Assembly (NCBI RefSeq): GCF_000150275.1
Contig: NW_002060971.1
Location: forward strand, 241,857 to 305,856
DNA from: Trichoplax adhaerens
Lineage: Eukaryota > Placozoa > Uniplacotomia > Trichoplacea > Trichoplacidae
Direction of reading: 5' to 3'
DNA length: 64,000 bases
This document shows positions 48,530-62,451 of this stretch, piece by piece; position 1 is the stretch's first letter, and every line of letters begins with the position of its first letter. The position numbers and the translations under genes are program-made. Below the pieces are notes generated by a model. It was not told where the DNA came from. It was given only the letters and a program-made list of their open reading frames with translations, and did no database searches.

Positions 48530-51297
48530 GTAGAATACTGCCGCTATCCTAGTGCTATACCGTACCATACAGTCGATGATTGCCTATCGGTCAAGACGAA
48601 TCATTGCTCGCCTTTCCATCGTCAAGTGGGACGGACGCTAATCAACGCCGATTTAAAATCATCCAAAGCATTCTAGCCATGATCATTTAAATGGGATTGA
48701 TCGTAAAACAAGATAGCAAATCACCAATTACGTCATGATGCTCCAGTAAGATTGTATTGATCATCGATTTATCCCTATTGCTACTCGATTCTACGCGTTG
48801 ATTGGAATCGCAAGCCAGCAACATTATCGTTTTGTCGACAATTTTCATTCATTATCCTTTGTTGAAAGCTTCCATGGCTTTCGGTTGTCTTCCATCTTGG
48901 ACAATGTTGAAGACAGTTGTAGTTTATCCTAGGATAAGTTATAATGGATGGATTATAATTTTGATTTCATTCCTATTGATATTGCCGACAACGTGGACAT
49001 TACCAGGTAGGCTAGGAGAATAGCGATACTGGATGCTCGAAAAATGATTCTTTCATTCCTCCATCATCGCTAGTTAATATCAATTAACTTTCCATCGGAT
49101 AGTGCATTCAAAAAATAAAAAATGAACAAATATCCACTCATGTATATGTCGATATCCCATTTTGGATTACAGTTGTGCATCAATCAACTTGATCAACATG
49201 GCTATCAACTGATGTTGATTCATGTTTATTTGCAGCACTAATCGCTTGAAATTCAACATCGATCTAGTTTGATTTTTCACCTTCATTCTTCTTCATCATT
49301 TCAATACAACGGTTACTTTAAGCAAAACTGATTTCTATTCTATCTTGGTGTATGGTCCATCCCTTTCTAGGGTCTATCCAAGATGTCCATATTGCTAACC
49401 AGAAATTCACTACCACAACAACAAACCTACCTAGCCAGACATGGTCATCGCCAGATTTTGATGCCAACGGTAGAATCTACAATCAATCTACCAATTGCAC
49501 TCTTCCAGGTAATCGTCTTCATTCATGACATTAGTCAATGCTTGCTAACTCGTCGACATGACAGCAAAATACTCGCTTGATTACACTTATTTTGATGCTC
49601 AATGAAACACTATTTTCCATTGCCATCCATAGCAATCGATGGCAGTCTTAGCATGACCCATTTTAAACTTCTAACTATCCCTGTTTTCAGTGGATCAATT
49701 GACTGTATATCCTTGATCATCATGCTGTTGATACAAAATCAATCGTGATGTTGTGGTTTAAATTTTTGTTTTGGCATGTTATTGTCCCCGATGATTATAA
49801 TTATCATTGCATCTCCTTTTTCTTTTCTTTCCATTTCATTATTTTCTTCAACCGATTACTTTTATCAAACGATTCAACGATGATGAGGCTAAGCATAGAC
49901 TACGAGAAAAAGACCTCATGTAGAAGGAGATCTTTTCCATCAGTTCATGGCCTTACATTGCTGAAGATGATGAATTTTTCCCAGCATCGTTTTGATAGAT
50001 AACCGATCGACCGTTATCCCATGATGGATGGATAGATTGAGATAATCATTCATACTTGCCTTATCGTTCTCATCTTTAAATCGATAACGTTATAAGCTAC
50101 TTTCAAGGGGATTGTTTTCATCACGGAATACAACATCATTTTTTCTCCCCCTCCCCCCCTGGATTATTGGATATGGTAAAGTGAAAAGTAGTTTTGCTTC
50201 ATCATCGATACTCATTACATATTCCTTCTACGCCATTTTGAGAAAGTTCAATTTCGTGTTGCGATAAGAACAGTAAAAATAGGACGTGATAGAGAAATGT
50301 TTTGCTAGCCTTCCAACGTCAAGGTGATCAAAGAGTACGAGATTAATCATTTGCCAATGGTCGGTTGGACTCACGCTGATTTACGCGTATATTATACCAA
50401 CGTGATGAAGTAATTTTGCATACTTTTGTTGAAAAATATGCAAAAGTCTTATCGAATTTGCAAGCGATTGTTGATATCTTGTTTATCTTCTGTATTCGAT
50501 AACTTATCTTAGCCTTACAGTACTGTAGTTTGAATGAAGATCCGAATTGGCATTGAAAAAGAAAAAAAATAACTGTTTTCTAAAATGGAAATGGACTATT
50601 TTGAAGGATACGCTCCATGTCTTCCATTTTGAAAGAGCGATCGAGAGACCAAAAGCGCTGATGGGGGGGGGGGGGGACTAAATTGTACAGTCTTTATTAT
50701 CACAGCCAAGTGATAGTGTTGCTGGAATTGCAATCTAGGGTTTTATTTTATTCAATACTTTGTAAACTACATGGTTTCTACCATGTAGGGGATAAATAGT
50801 AATAATAAAATTCCGAAAGACTTGGGCACGATCTGATCTCCAAGACGTGTCTATTTTCTTGCCTAATAATGAAATAAATTCTGGCGATCACTAGCCCAAA
50901 TGAACAACACCTGACAACGTCTTGTGGGTATATTTTGAAGTAAAACTAATTAGAAGAGGATAGTTTTAGTATCGTTCTGCTTAGATATCAAATTGACGAC
51001 GAGTAGTATTATCCAAACCTAAAAGGATACGTTAACTCTTTTTTTATTGACTTAACCAGCCAACTACTATTGTAATTGCTCTCTTTTTAAAGGCTAGATT
51101 AGTCTAATAGATGGCAATACTGCCCTATTTTTCAAGCTGAAATCTACATCTATTGTTGATCACGTATCAAATTCATCCACTGTACATGAAGAAGAGAACT
51201 GAGTAAAATTCTAATATGAAATTGAAACTGTCATAAGATGCAATCAAAGTGCCCTATTGCCACTACTATTTTTCAGCAGCAAACACCTATCTATTCT

Positions 51298-51590
51298 ATC
51301 CATACGGTGGGATAGAAGAAGCAACACCGCTTGATAAAGTACAGTAAAGTCAGAAAATTAGGGCAATGAATTGGATATTGGATATATTATTTAGAGAATC
51401 GATCCATACGGTGGGATAGAAGAAGCAACACCGCTAGATAAAGTACAGTAAAGTCAGAAAATTAGGGCAATGAATTGGATATTGGATATATTATTTAGAG
51501 AATCGATCAATACGGTGGGATAGAAGAAGCAACACCACTGGATAAAGTACAGTAAAGTCAGAAAATTGAGGCAATGAATTGGATGTTTAG
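51298..51590. repeat. Threefold tandem repeat, 104 bp unit
   Basis: Units at 51298, 51402 and 51506 read 'atccatacggtgggatagaa', 'gaagcaacaccgct' and 'gataaagtacagtaaagtca', then 'gaaaattagggcaatgaatt' and 'ggatattggatatattattt', closing with 'agagaatcg'. The first two copies differ by about one base; the third has lost part of the tail. Confidence 0.95.
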
Positions 51591-53808
51591 AGAATGATAA
51601 TCTTGCTTACTTTCAGCTCTCTCTTCCCGTCCATTCTTTCGTCGATAGTAAATACTTTGTCATGATTGGCAATGTTGGTCAATAAAGTTAATTCTTGATC
51701 AATTATTATCAATTCTGCAAGCATAAAATGGGTACAATTTTGACGGTCATATTTGGGTAGTTAAGCGAAGAAAATACATCATGATACTGGATCGAATGGT
51801 GTATGGAGCTTTTTTTAACACAAACGCTATGCCGTTCTACGAAGGCATATTGTGAACGGAATGAATCTTTGACCTTTTTTCCTATCCTTACGCTGAATGC
51901 TATAGCAATAAGTTACAATATTTGCATTAATCAGTAGAGACTTGAGTATGCCGGAAGCTACGGCTGTTTTGGCGACGGAAAAGGGGGAAAAAAATGGATA
52001 ATCCATTCCAGCAATAGTTGCAATTACTTTTAAAGTGGTTCTGAATCGGATGAGATCAGTTTATCCTCCATAATATCTATATGATTCCTTTCTGACTCTT
52101 AAAAATGGATTTCAGCGAAAAAGAAAACAGGATAAACCTCATTTGGAACTGCATGGTTAAATATTTAGTGGATGTATCACAGGCAGAAATAAATTTCGTG
52201 ATATCACTAGTTTTTCTTATGCTCTCTCAATATTGACTATCGTTAATCGTAGTTCACATGCAACTATGAATTTATCACATTGGATGGTATGGCCAATCGT
52301 GTGGATAAAGAATTTCGATATTTCTTCCTTTATGGTTATCGAACAGAATGGGAGTTGAAAAAGTTGTAATGGACAATCAGTTCATAAATGCTATTTTTGT
52401 ATAAATCGCAGGTTAAATACGTACAGTATACTGAAAAAGAAACTCTTGTCACAAGCAGTTTATCAATCTTCTGACATTCGGATTACATAGTTATATCGGC
52501 TGTGAATAAATGCTGCTTTAAAGTACAACACGGTTAACGCTGATGATTTGTGTAAGCGATTGAATCAAATAAATCAGTAGAATTATTTGTTCTTGGTGAC
52601 ACTTATCCAATGCCGGTTAAATTTTTGACTAAAAGTTTAAGCATTATTTACTCCAGTTAATAATGGCATTAAATCGACATCTACTGCGATCATTTATTAA
52701 TTATGATTTGATCGTTTTTAGTAGTCCCTGGTATCATGATCAGCAAATGGAGCAGTGCCAGTATTAAAAATTATCAATATTATAGCAACGTTCGACAGCC
52801 TTGATTTCAGATTTTTTAAATGAATAATATATTGTATCTTGTAAAGTCGAAATAATCCATAGAAAGTTATCCAGTCTTTCCTTCGTCTATGGCTAGTTTG
52901 TTTTAATCGTTTACTAGTAGTCACTGTGATGATCTATTTATGATTTCCGCTCATTCATTGGGGTAGAGAGACAAAGATCACTTATAACATTACTGTCTTT
53001 TAGACTTCATGAAGTTGAACAGTACATTTAAAGCCATCCATGGAGATCTTTAGCGAAAGTCAGAAGCATCACGGAGATGCTTAAATCAGCTATTTACAGT
53101 ACTACGGTAGCCGATGCCACCATAGTTCGTCTACCATTGATTTTAAGCCAAATCATCATCGTTGTATAACTGTTCATGCATTCTAAAAATAACCATGATA
53201 ATTAATTGATGACGAAATTTTTTCACCGATCATCAATAATTTAATTAATATGTAAAATGGATAAGATACATGCAATTCTGATGGATAATAAGGATGGCAT
53301 TTGTCTATCTTCTTAAAACGTTTACACTGACTGAGAAGGACTCGTATGATGGATATGAATGGGGATCGTTAATTTTAAATGAAGAGTTATTGTTGTTCTA
53401 TACGAGGACTACTAAAATATTTAGCCCTTACGTAGTTACCGTTATAATTGAGATATCATGTTACAATAACTACCCCATTGAAATCTTTACATCATTTAGA
53501 AATTAATGTCCATAAAGTCCGATTCATTTGCATGATTATTACTTTCTTGGATCGGTCTTCTTGCTACTGCAAATATTCGACATTTATAGAATAGGATTGC
53601 TTCTAAAGAACCCTTTTATCAAAAACTATTATAATGATACGAATAATATTCTATCATGATGGAGAGAGATTGCTAACTTATGTATACATATGCATATTTC
53701 AAGTGTAATGTATTTCGATTGTCTGCTGTACAGTTTTGAAATAAATGCTACTGGTTAAGCAGTTATCAACATTGACTAAATTGGAAATTCCATTTTCTTA
53801 CATTCTAG

Positions 53809-56800
53809 GTATTGATGAATTTCCAAAGGATATTTTTACACAGCAGCAGCGACGACAAGGCGCAGTTGTTATACATTTTATTGTGGTAAGAATGGCTAGC
53901 TGTTGTAAATTAACGAAGTTGTATTATTATAAGCAAATTAATCCGATACTGCTGCTGTAGTGCAGTAAATGTCACCGTAAATAAGTTAAAAAAATCATCA
54001 GCATGATATTGTCCAAGACGATGCTGATTACTTAATGGATATGCATTTTTGGGGTTGTAACTTTTAATTTTAAAATGTATTGAAATACTAAAATATGTAG
54101 GTAAAGACCATTAATGGGTCTCATTAAGAAGTCTGTAGAATTAACTCGTTTGATACGAGTAACAAGTATGATCAATTAAATGGAGTATTTTGCATTGGAT
54201 AATACAGTCTCCTATTTAAATTTACTACAGACTATACTTTGCAAGCACTCTTTAGATAAATGAGTTGAAGCATACCTACTGTAGTATTAGAATTACTGAA
54301 CGGCAAATAACTTAAAGAGTAAAAAGCGCTTGTAACAATTACATACTGAAAGGAATAGAAACCATTCCTCAGCTGAGTAGATTTCGAGATAACCTCTATG
54401 GTTGGTCACTACTAGAATGCTGTAACTTAATGGATATTGTAGCCGTTTTCTTGTTGCGTTACCTAATTGTAAATCAGATAGACGACATAGGTCACTAGCT
54501 TTAGAATTAAGAAATTTCAAAATTGTCTGTCTCGGTATTTTACTAAGCTATCGGATTTAACCTTAAAATTATGACCTAACTAAATTAGAGTTAACATGTG
54601 GTAGAATATTATGCATGTACTCTCTTAACTTTTTCTCAAGACGGGGAGGGAATAATAATTTGTGTATAGGTCACGTATATACATGAAATGAAGGCGTGTA
54701 TAATAATCGCGAGGATTATGGATATTTTCAGTATCTTGTATACTAATTTTTGCTCAAGTTACCATACAATTAATCTTTTCCAATATGACTCTATAAATTG
54801 CACGTAGGCCTTCTATATGTTTGCTGCTCTGGCTGTTGTCTGTGATGAGTACTTTGTTGCATCGTTGGAAGTTATATGTGAGGTAAGAAGAGAGATTATT
54901 CTTAAAAGATACAGCAATGAATAAGGCAGTAATTCAATATTTTCTAAGAAGGCTTTGATTATGTATTACCTAATAATATTTAGCTGATATTTGCTATTTT
55001 ATTTTATTGATCAATATGTAGAGATTTAATTTCTCTGATGATGTAGCTGGTGCTACCTTTATGGCTGCTGGTAGTTCCGCTCCTGAATTATTTACTTCTA
55101 TTATTGGTAGGCTATTAATAGTAAACTTTGACTATAGTGATACCAATATTGGAGATTGGTACAATTTTAATTCGTAGCTATAGAGCCTGTTAGAAATTAT
55201 AATAAATTTAAAAAAAAACTTTTTTTACAACTTGCAAGTCCCACTTTCATATTGAAACCTGTTACAGAGTAAATGTATTAATAATATCTACATAGTAAAC
55301 CTGTTGTTAACAAAGTTTCATCAATTACATAAATAGTTATTTAAGTGCAGTTATTTAGACGAATAATAATTTATTATTCATTGTATCAAATCGCTCTTCG
55401 TAGGTGTTTTTATCACGAAAGGAGATGTCGGCGTCGGAACGATAGTTGGGTCGGCTGTGTTTAATATTCTCTTCATTATTGGTATATGTGGGATATTTGC
55501 GAAAGAGGTAAAATTAATTCTTAGATTAGATATGTTTTATTATGCTCCTAAGATTGCTTATATGACGTAACCTATAGACAATTCATCTGACGGTCTGGCC
55601 ACTATTTCGAGATTCTTTCTTTTACATACTATCAATCATTGGACTATTCCTGGTCAGTAATTAATTGCCGTAAATACGTGCTGATAATAGTTCAAACGTG
55701 GAATATTTGCTGAATAGATTTTAATCAAAATTTTTCGTATTTTATCATGACTAGGTCATGTATGATGGTTATGTCACATGGTAAGATTTTTAACTGGTCT
55801 AAATTAACAAAGAAAGGGAATGTAACGAGCTACTATATTTCTAATTTTGATTTTGACTATCTAGGTATACTTCTCTGTGTCTTCTGATACTATATATTGG
55901 CTATATTGTATTGATGAAGTAAGGAACAACATATATCTTAACGTTTGATTGACTGTAATCTTCTATAGTAGAGATGGTGTACTATTACGATTAAGTAGTT
56001 TTAATACTATTGATTGTTTGTAAATCACAGCTTGATTTCTGTTTTTTAGGAATAATGAAGTCATACATTCTTTCGTATCAACTTGTCGATGCAACAATTA
56101 TTATGAACGGAATCGAGAAGAAAGATCCAGACTATTGGCTAACAGTAGAGGTCTAATATTATTACTATATGAAGCTGTAGTGTTAACGTATAAATTGTGG
56201 CTGTAATGTTGGTTATAGTAGCCAAACTTACTAAAGGAGATAGCTTAGAGTATTTAATATGTATTTCGTTTAACTAATGAGGGTGATATAATTTAACTTT
56301 ATAAAGATATTATTCTTTTATGATTAGGTTATGATGAAGAAGAACAACTAATATATGAATCTACACCCTATGTAAGAGAGAAACCTTTGAAAAGCTTAAA
56401 AATGTAAGATGGTGAAACTTATCATCTTTGTGTTACTATTAACAGAAGTTCTATTCGATTGATTGTGCTCGCGCTATGTCGCTAATAAATGAAATTTTGT
56501 TTCACTGTCTCAAATTTGTAGCCGTAGTATTTGGGATGCTGCTGTACGCCTGATGATAACCCGCCGATTTTCACCAGCTACACGATTCCGATTCGCATGT
56601 CGAAATATTATAACCCATAAGGTGATAATATCAAATCAATTGCAGTTGAGAACAATGACAATCAGCCATGATACACTAATTCTCCTCAACATGAATTAAT
56701 CCACCTCGTTTTTGATATTAATTTATAGGAGATTCAACGTTCTTATAGTAATCCAGATCATGTTACCTGGAGTATGAAAACCATGAGTATATTTGATAGT

Positions 56801-58307
56801 GAAGAATCTTTAATGCTGCGAAATGGGTAAGTGAATTATTTTCGCCTTAATACAGCTTCTTCTTTCACCTTTTATAATTTTTAAAATTTGCACCGTTATT
56901 TCTGATAGTTCAAGTTCATCTCGAAAGAGCGAAGAAAAGTTTATCACTGCAGAAGTTATTACCTTAGAACATTCGAGTCATTATAACGCAGGTATTATTT
57001 CCATTTATCAAAAATCACAAATTTTATTATGATATTTTTTTTACAAGTTATACAGCGGATGTATTCTCTGTGAATGTAATAGCGGTACATGATGGTAGAC
57101 TAGTAATTGTATAAGATGAATGAGAATTAAAGTTTCAGTAACTGCAGTACATTATATGGCTTTTGAACTTTTTTGCGGAGCTGTGAGTTTTCTGAAATTA
57201 ATACAAGTATTTACTCTTTCTCATTTAGTTAAAAGCTTCTTTGCAGTTTTAAAGATGGTGGGTGTATATCCAATATGTCTTTTACTTGCGTTGACTGTGC
57301 CTGACTGTAGGAATGAAAGGTAAGTGATAAACTGTTGCAATACCCCAGTAAGCGGCCATGATTATTCTAGTCCTATATATATTTTGCACAGTTGTAGCGG
57401 TCGTTTTTTCATTTATTTATAACAACTATGAGCACTTTATTAATTAAATAGCCTTCCTAATATCTAGCAAAAGTAATAAAAATGAGTAAGGTAATTGTAG
57501 TAATTTTTCAATCCACTTTAGGTGGACAAGATGGTATATGGTCACCTTTATTATGTCGGTCGTATGGATTGCTGGTTTTTCATACATACTTGTTTGGATG
57601 GTATGATTACTTTGACATAATTACCGATATGTACAAATAAAGTATGACGGTATGATCTAAATACGTTTCTTGAATTTATCGTTATTACGTAGGTAACTGT
57701 AATCGGTTTCACTTTTGGTATACCTGATACTGTAATGGGTTTGACATTGCTAGCCGCAGGTACTAGCGTTCCCGATGCAATTGCCAGTTTAATTGTCGCA
57801 CGTCAAGGTAAGTAGGAATTTATGCAAATGCTTTATACGAGAATTAAAAAAAATCATTGTTAGTTATTTTGATTTCGTTTTATGGCATTTTAAAACTTTT
57901 AGGATCAGGAGATATGGCTGTCTCTAATTCTGTTGGCAGTAATATATTTGATATTCTATTAGGCCTTGGTTTACCTTGGTTCCTCAGAACGACTATTTAT
58001 TCAACTACAGTCAAGATTAATAGTCGTGGATTGACGTTATCGGTTATGCTGCTATGTGCTAATGTGGTTTTAATGGTAAATTATAGTTTATCCATAAATG
58101 GATAATGCGTTTTTTTCGGTGGTCTAATATTAATTTTGTCTATTTTCTTTAAATTACTAGTTTATTTGCATTCATTGCAACAAGTGGAAATTAAATAAGA
58201 AACTAGGGGTGATCTTTCTATTCCTTTATTGCGTCTTTATTGTCATATCTATGCTGATTGAATTTAATGTCTTTATGTACGTTAACCCGCCAACATGTCC
58301 CGTATAA
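53809..58307 (+). CDS. K+-dependent Na+/Ca2+ exchanger (SLC24/NCKX), 5' leader missing
   Basis: Seventeen exons: 53809-53885, 54808-54882, 55022-55106, 55404-55507, 55578-55652, 55755-55780, 55865-55918, 56050-56150, 56328-56403, 56522-56621, 56729-56826, 56909-56991, 57229-57319, 57522-57600, 57693-57807, 57903-58075, 58161-58307 (stop TAA). All are GT-AG and phase-consistent, giving 518 residues. NCKX proteins extrude Ca2+ and K+ in exchange for Na+ at the plasma membrane. The alpha-1 repeat ([20 protein letters not shown], then [18 protein letters not shown]) is at about residues 58-100. The alpha-2 repeat ([20 protein letters not shown], then [16 protein letters not shown]) is at about 383-436. 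The conserved N-terminal [13 protein letters not shown] and C-terminal [10 protein letters not shown] place it nearest SLC24A3/A4. The central cytoplasmic loop (about 165-318) is shorter than in vertebrates and holds [13 protein letters not shown]. One exon is only 26 nt. The signal exon upstream was not located. Confidence 0.93.
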
Positions 58308-61300
58308 CCAGGGGCATAAATCAGAATTACGTTTTGGTATATAAATTAGTATCGCAATTTACCTTATGAAAGGAAAATTTCTATCATTTTATAATTTTTG
58401 GTTTACAACGAATATAAAGTTACAATATTTTATAAAAATTTTATTACAGGAGGAGGCTCCATAATGGGACTATATTGCATATATTGATGTACAGGTTTTC
58501 TTAAAAAGGTTTTCTGATTACAAGTCATAATTGCTGCTATAGTAATGCTGTTTGTTCACATTTGTTCATACTGTAATGGGATATTGAAGTAGAAAGATGA
58601 AAATTCGATACACGTTACTTATGGTTATGTTCCAAATTTAAATTATTATGCTAGTAATTTTGTAGTATTGCTGTAATGATCGTTTTGATAAACTTCGAAA
58701 CGGAAAATCGTATTAGTTCTTTGATTCAGAGATTATATGATGAACTCTACTGAATTGACTACAATTCCCATATTCAAAAACGCTGCATTAATCGTCTGCC
58801 ATTAAAATAGGCTGTCCTTATTTTTCATGGTCTATGTATGGTTTCTATTTCTAAATAATGAATTTATATCAAAATAAATTGTTGAAATAAAGACATTGGA
58901 ATTACCGAGAAATATCGCGTTGATATTCTCGCTTACTGATTCGTCTCAGAAAGGGTAACAGTATCATAAAGTCTCTTATTAGATAAACTTGTGGCTTAGG
59001 CTTAATGTGTCTGTTAGCATGCTTATTAATGATCTTCTATTGATCTGTGATAGCTCGATATTGTTGCTCGAGAGAATTAATACGTCTAGATTTACTGACG
59101 ATATTTAGTCATGGATATTTTATCGAGATCAATTGAACGTATTGTTGATTGAAAAATGTGATACCGTTCATTTTTTATTTGATTATCATTCTTTCCAGAG
59201 TTATTAAGATTTCAATGGTAAACGTTGATTACGTTATGTCGACGCTAACCGACGGCAACTTCATATTTACCAAGGATTTAAATTTATGATATTTTGCGAT
59301 TGGAAATAAAAATTATTATAGTTTCTTGTTAATGTACAATAGATATCTATCAATGCAGGATATTTACGGTAATCATGTATATTCCAGAAAAGTAATTTTC
59401 TCTTGAGATTCAAGTTGTCGGCACTAGTGTTTTCATCGATCAAAGACTATGAATTTAGTGTGTGAATACAATAAATAATTATTAGGTATGATTAATGCTG
59501 TACTAAAATGGATTGGATGTAGGCACAGAATTGATAGGCTTTTAGCTGGCAATACAGCACCGGGAAGTCTATGGAATGACATTGTTGTTCTATCGGTATA
59601 CCTACAATAATTTGATAGTAATGATTTGATAAAAAAACTAGCAACTCCGGCAATCCAGCTTCTTGCTATCTTGTTAACTATAGTCTATATACGGCATTTA
59701 TTAAAGAATCAAAGTTCGAACCTACTTCCTATGTTTAGTACTGTATTTTTTTTTGTTGTTATTGCAAAGTATTACTATCCTATTGAAAAAGATTAACTTA
59801 CAAAACTTATTTTAAAAGAAAGCCGAATGGAAAAGTAATTGCGCTGTCAATTTGAACGGATTGCCATTGGGATGGACGGATTTGTATTGACATACCCGTA
59901 TCTTAGAAACTGGACAATTCTAGATAATATCCAAGTTGTGCAAATTTCATTTTACATGGTCAACATGGATTACATATAAGACATATCATTAATTTATATG
60001 AACATTATCTACTTTTAACTGCACGATTTTTTATTCATTTTCAACATGCGCTCGCACGTATGTAGACTGTTTAATATTATACTTATAGCTATTAGCAGTG
60101 GTAATATGAACAATTCGACCTTAAATATCGTAGGAAAAGTATTTACCTATCTATGACTGAGCGTTTAAGAACTGTTAAACAATGGTCTCTTTAAAAGAAA
60201 GAAAAAGAATTAATATCCCAAGACGTTAACGATGATTATTGTCGTAATGTGTCTCAAAAGCAATAAAACAAGGCTTTGATTTCTTGTCTAACTTCAGTTT
60301 GTTACATACTTCGTTTGACTTGATTACATCATTCATTTCTTATGTCAACGAGTATTTCCATCTGCCTCTCTTTCTCTCTAGACGCATGAATAATCTTACA
60401 ATCGATCTTATAACATGATCTATTTAGTTTTCTACCAATGTAGAACATTGGTTGTTTATATTATAGCTGGTTATACAGCTTTGTTAATAATATAGGTATA
60501 AAAGGCGGTCATAAAGTTACAGTCTTTATGCTTATTATTGCTAGTTGATAGTTGTTTCGATTAATTATATATCGTTAGGAATGGGAATATTCCTTAAGGT
60601 TACGCTTGAATGGTGATTTATAAAGATGACATCATCCATTCGATAGGCTAGGCATGACGATACACCAAATTATTATATTATACTGTAGCACAGCTAGGCG
60701 TCATGGCGTGTTGTCTATTTACTCTTAACCAAGGCCAAAGGGTATTCCATTAGTGAAATGATGACGTTATTTTTCTCTTTATTATGTTTATTTTGATAGT
60801 TTAGATTAAGCTATTCCATTAATGATGTTGACGACTTTTTTCTTTATTTTACTAGTGTAGATTTATTCTTGAATTAAATCATTCAATTAATATATTCATT
60901 ATGAACTACGGTACTAGAGTAAAGTTAGAATGGGATATTTATCATAACAGTTGGTGGTCATTTAGTGTATGTATCTATTTCAATTTATTGTTTGATAACA
61001 ATGTCATGGGCTTTCCTTCATGGATTATTACTTGACAAAGTCATTGACTACAATATCTATGTAGAGTAGGAAAGTTTGCCGTGATTGAGCTTTTACAGTA
61101 TATAGGCGTACTGAATAGACTAGCTGTTTACGCGAACGACTAGAAAGACAGGCATGTCCTAAATTCCAAAACTATGTATAACTACAATTGAAGTTATTTC
61201 ACAGGCTAGCTCATTATTTATAAATGGGTTCCTGTCTAAATGAACGGCTACAAATACCAAAGCAATTCTATGTTAAAAACTATGACTGCAAGACGAAGCC

Positions 61301-61470
61301 ATTTCAGATACTATTACAGCACATGGTTACGCATTAATATCGATTTTCTAGCTACTCTGCTGTGTAATTGTAAGACACTTGAGTATTACGAATGTTACGG
61401 ATAACCACTTTTTTATCGTGATGATATCTGTGTAGATTATAGACTAATAAAGATCTTGTTGTATCGTGGT
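58308..61470. other. AT-rich intergenic region 3' of SLC24
   Basis: No conserved reading frame was seen on either strand. It includes the SLC24 3' untranslated region, but I cannot choose a polyadenylation signal among several AT-rich candidates. Confidence 0.5.
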
Positions 61471-61490
61471 AAGTATACGTGTCCATGTTA

Positions 61491-61580
61491 CGGCCATTGC
61501 TAAGACTGATTTTGTCTTTAAGATTGGTCACGGCCAATGCCAAGACTGCAATCATTGTTAAGGATGGCCGGCCAATCTTA
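61491..61580. repeat. Short direct and inverted repeats around GGCCA
   Basis: 'cggccattgctaagactg' (61491) recurs as 'cggccaatgccaagactg' (61531), a 40-bp period. 'taagattgg' (61518-61526) is the exact complement of 'ccaatctta' (61572-61580), giving a potential stem that encloses the second direct copy. Confidence 0.65.
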
Positions 61581-62194
61581 GGAATGACCGATCATTCTTC
61601 GATGACTGATTCCCTCTACCTCTGTCAATATTGTTATACTGCACTATGCACGGTCTCCTGCGCTAATATAGTAGAATGGCACATTATATTATCCTCCATC
61701 TTTGGATTCATGAGTTGTCTCGATCTTCGATTAAAACTGCAGTTACATGTACAAGTGATTTCAATACAATTCTAATAATAATCCAGCGAATGGATAGCAG
61801 CGGACATTTCTCACAGCGTGCAATGTCCTGTGTACCAGAAAAAAATGAATTATTATTCACGTACATTACTGTACTTGAGTACTATGACGATGAGTCATTC
61901 CGACATGCACAAGATCAATTTTTGCTAAGCATTTTCATATCATTGCCACTCTCATCTTCTCCCTCTATGGCTGCACTCATCGACGGAAAAATCGTCGTAT
62001 TTATATATCGTTTAACTAGCCATGTTCATAAATTCATAACGGCATCATAAACCAGTAGAGTAGTTTCAGTAAAGTGTACAAAAAACATTTATTCAGATGG
62101 TTCAAGATACCTAATGGCCGGCATGTGTTTTGCTTACTGCTGAAAAATATTGACATAGAGGGTAGAGGTAAACCGCGAATAACTTCTACAGATT

Positions 62195-62451
62195 GCACAG
62201 TGCACAGTGCACAGTGCACAGTGCTAGTAGAGTACAGTGTACTGTACTGTACAGAGACCGTGGTTGGCGTTGATGAAATGTAATAGACTATCATGCATTT
62301 CTGTAATATATAGAGTATACAGTATAGTAAATTGAGCGATAACTGATACACTAGACTACGGGCTGTACAGTGTACAGTGTACAGTCCTGATCAAGTACAG
62401 TACACTGTACACGTCAATAATAATAATAATAATAACAATAATAATAATAAT
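62195..62451. repeat. Microsatellite cluster
   Basis: The heptamer 'gcacagt' is repeated four times (62195-62223). It is followed by palindromic 'gtacagtgtactgtactgtac' at about 62231, a 'tgtacag' repeat (62364-62384), and an (AAT)n tract with one C interruption (62415-62451). An open frame crossing the AAT tract encodes a run of asparagines and is considered spurious. Confidence 0.9.

Larger units (their letters stand above)
48131..53808. other. Spacer upstream of the SLC24 exons
   Basis: Less AT-rich than 36000-46000 but without a recognisable gene. It contains the 104-bp tandem repeat at 51298-51590, a poly-G tract near 50665-50680 and C-rich tract near 50147-50158. The leader exon(s) of the SLC24 gene should be in or near this region. 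Confidence 0.4.

Noticed and set aside
61479-62050. Overlapping 98- and 124-codon frames
   Set aside because: Low resemblance to any protein family, and they overlap one another in different frames within spacer sequence.
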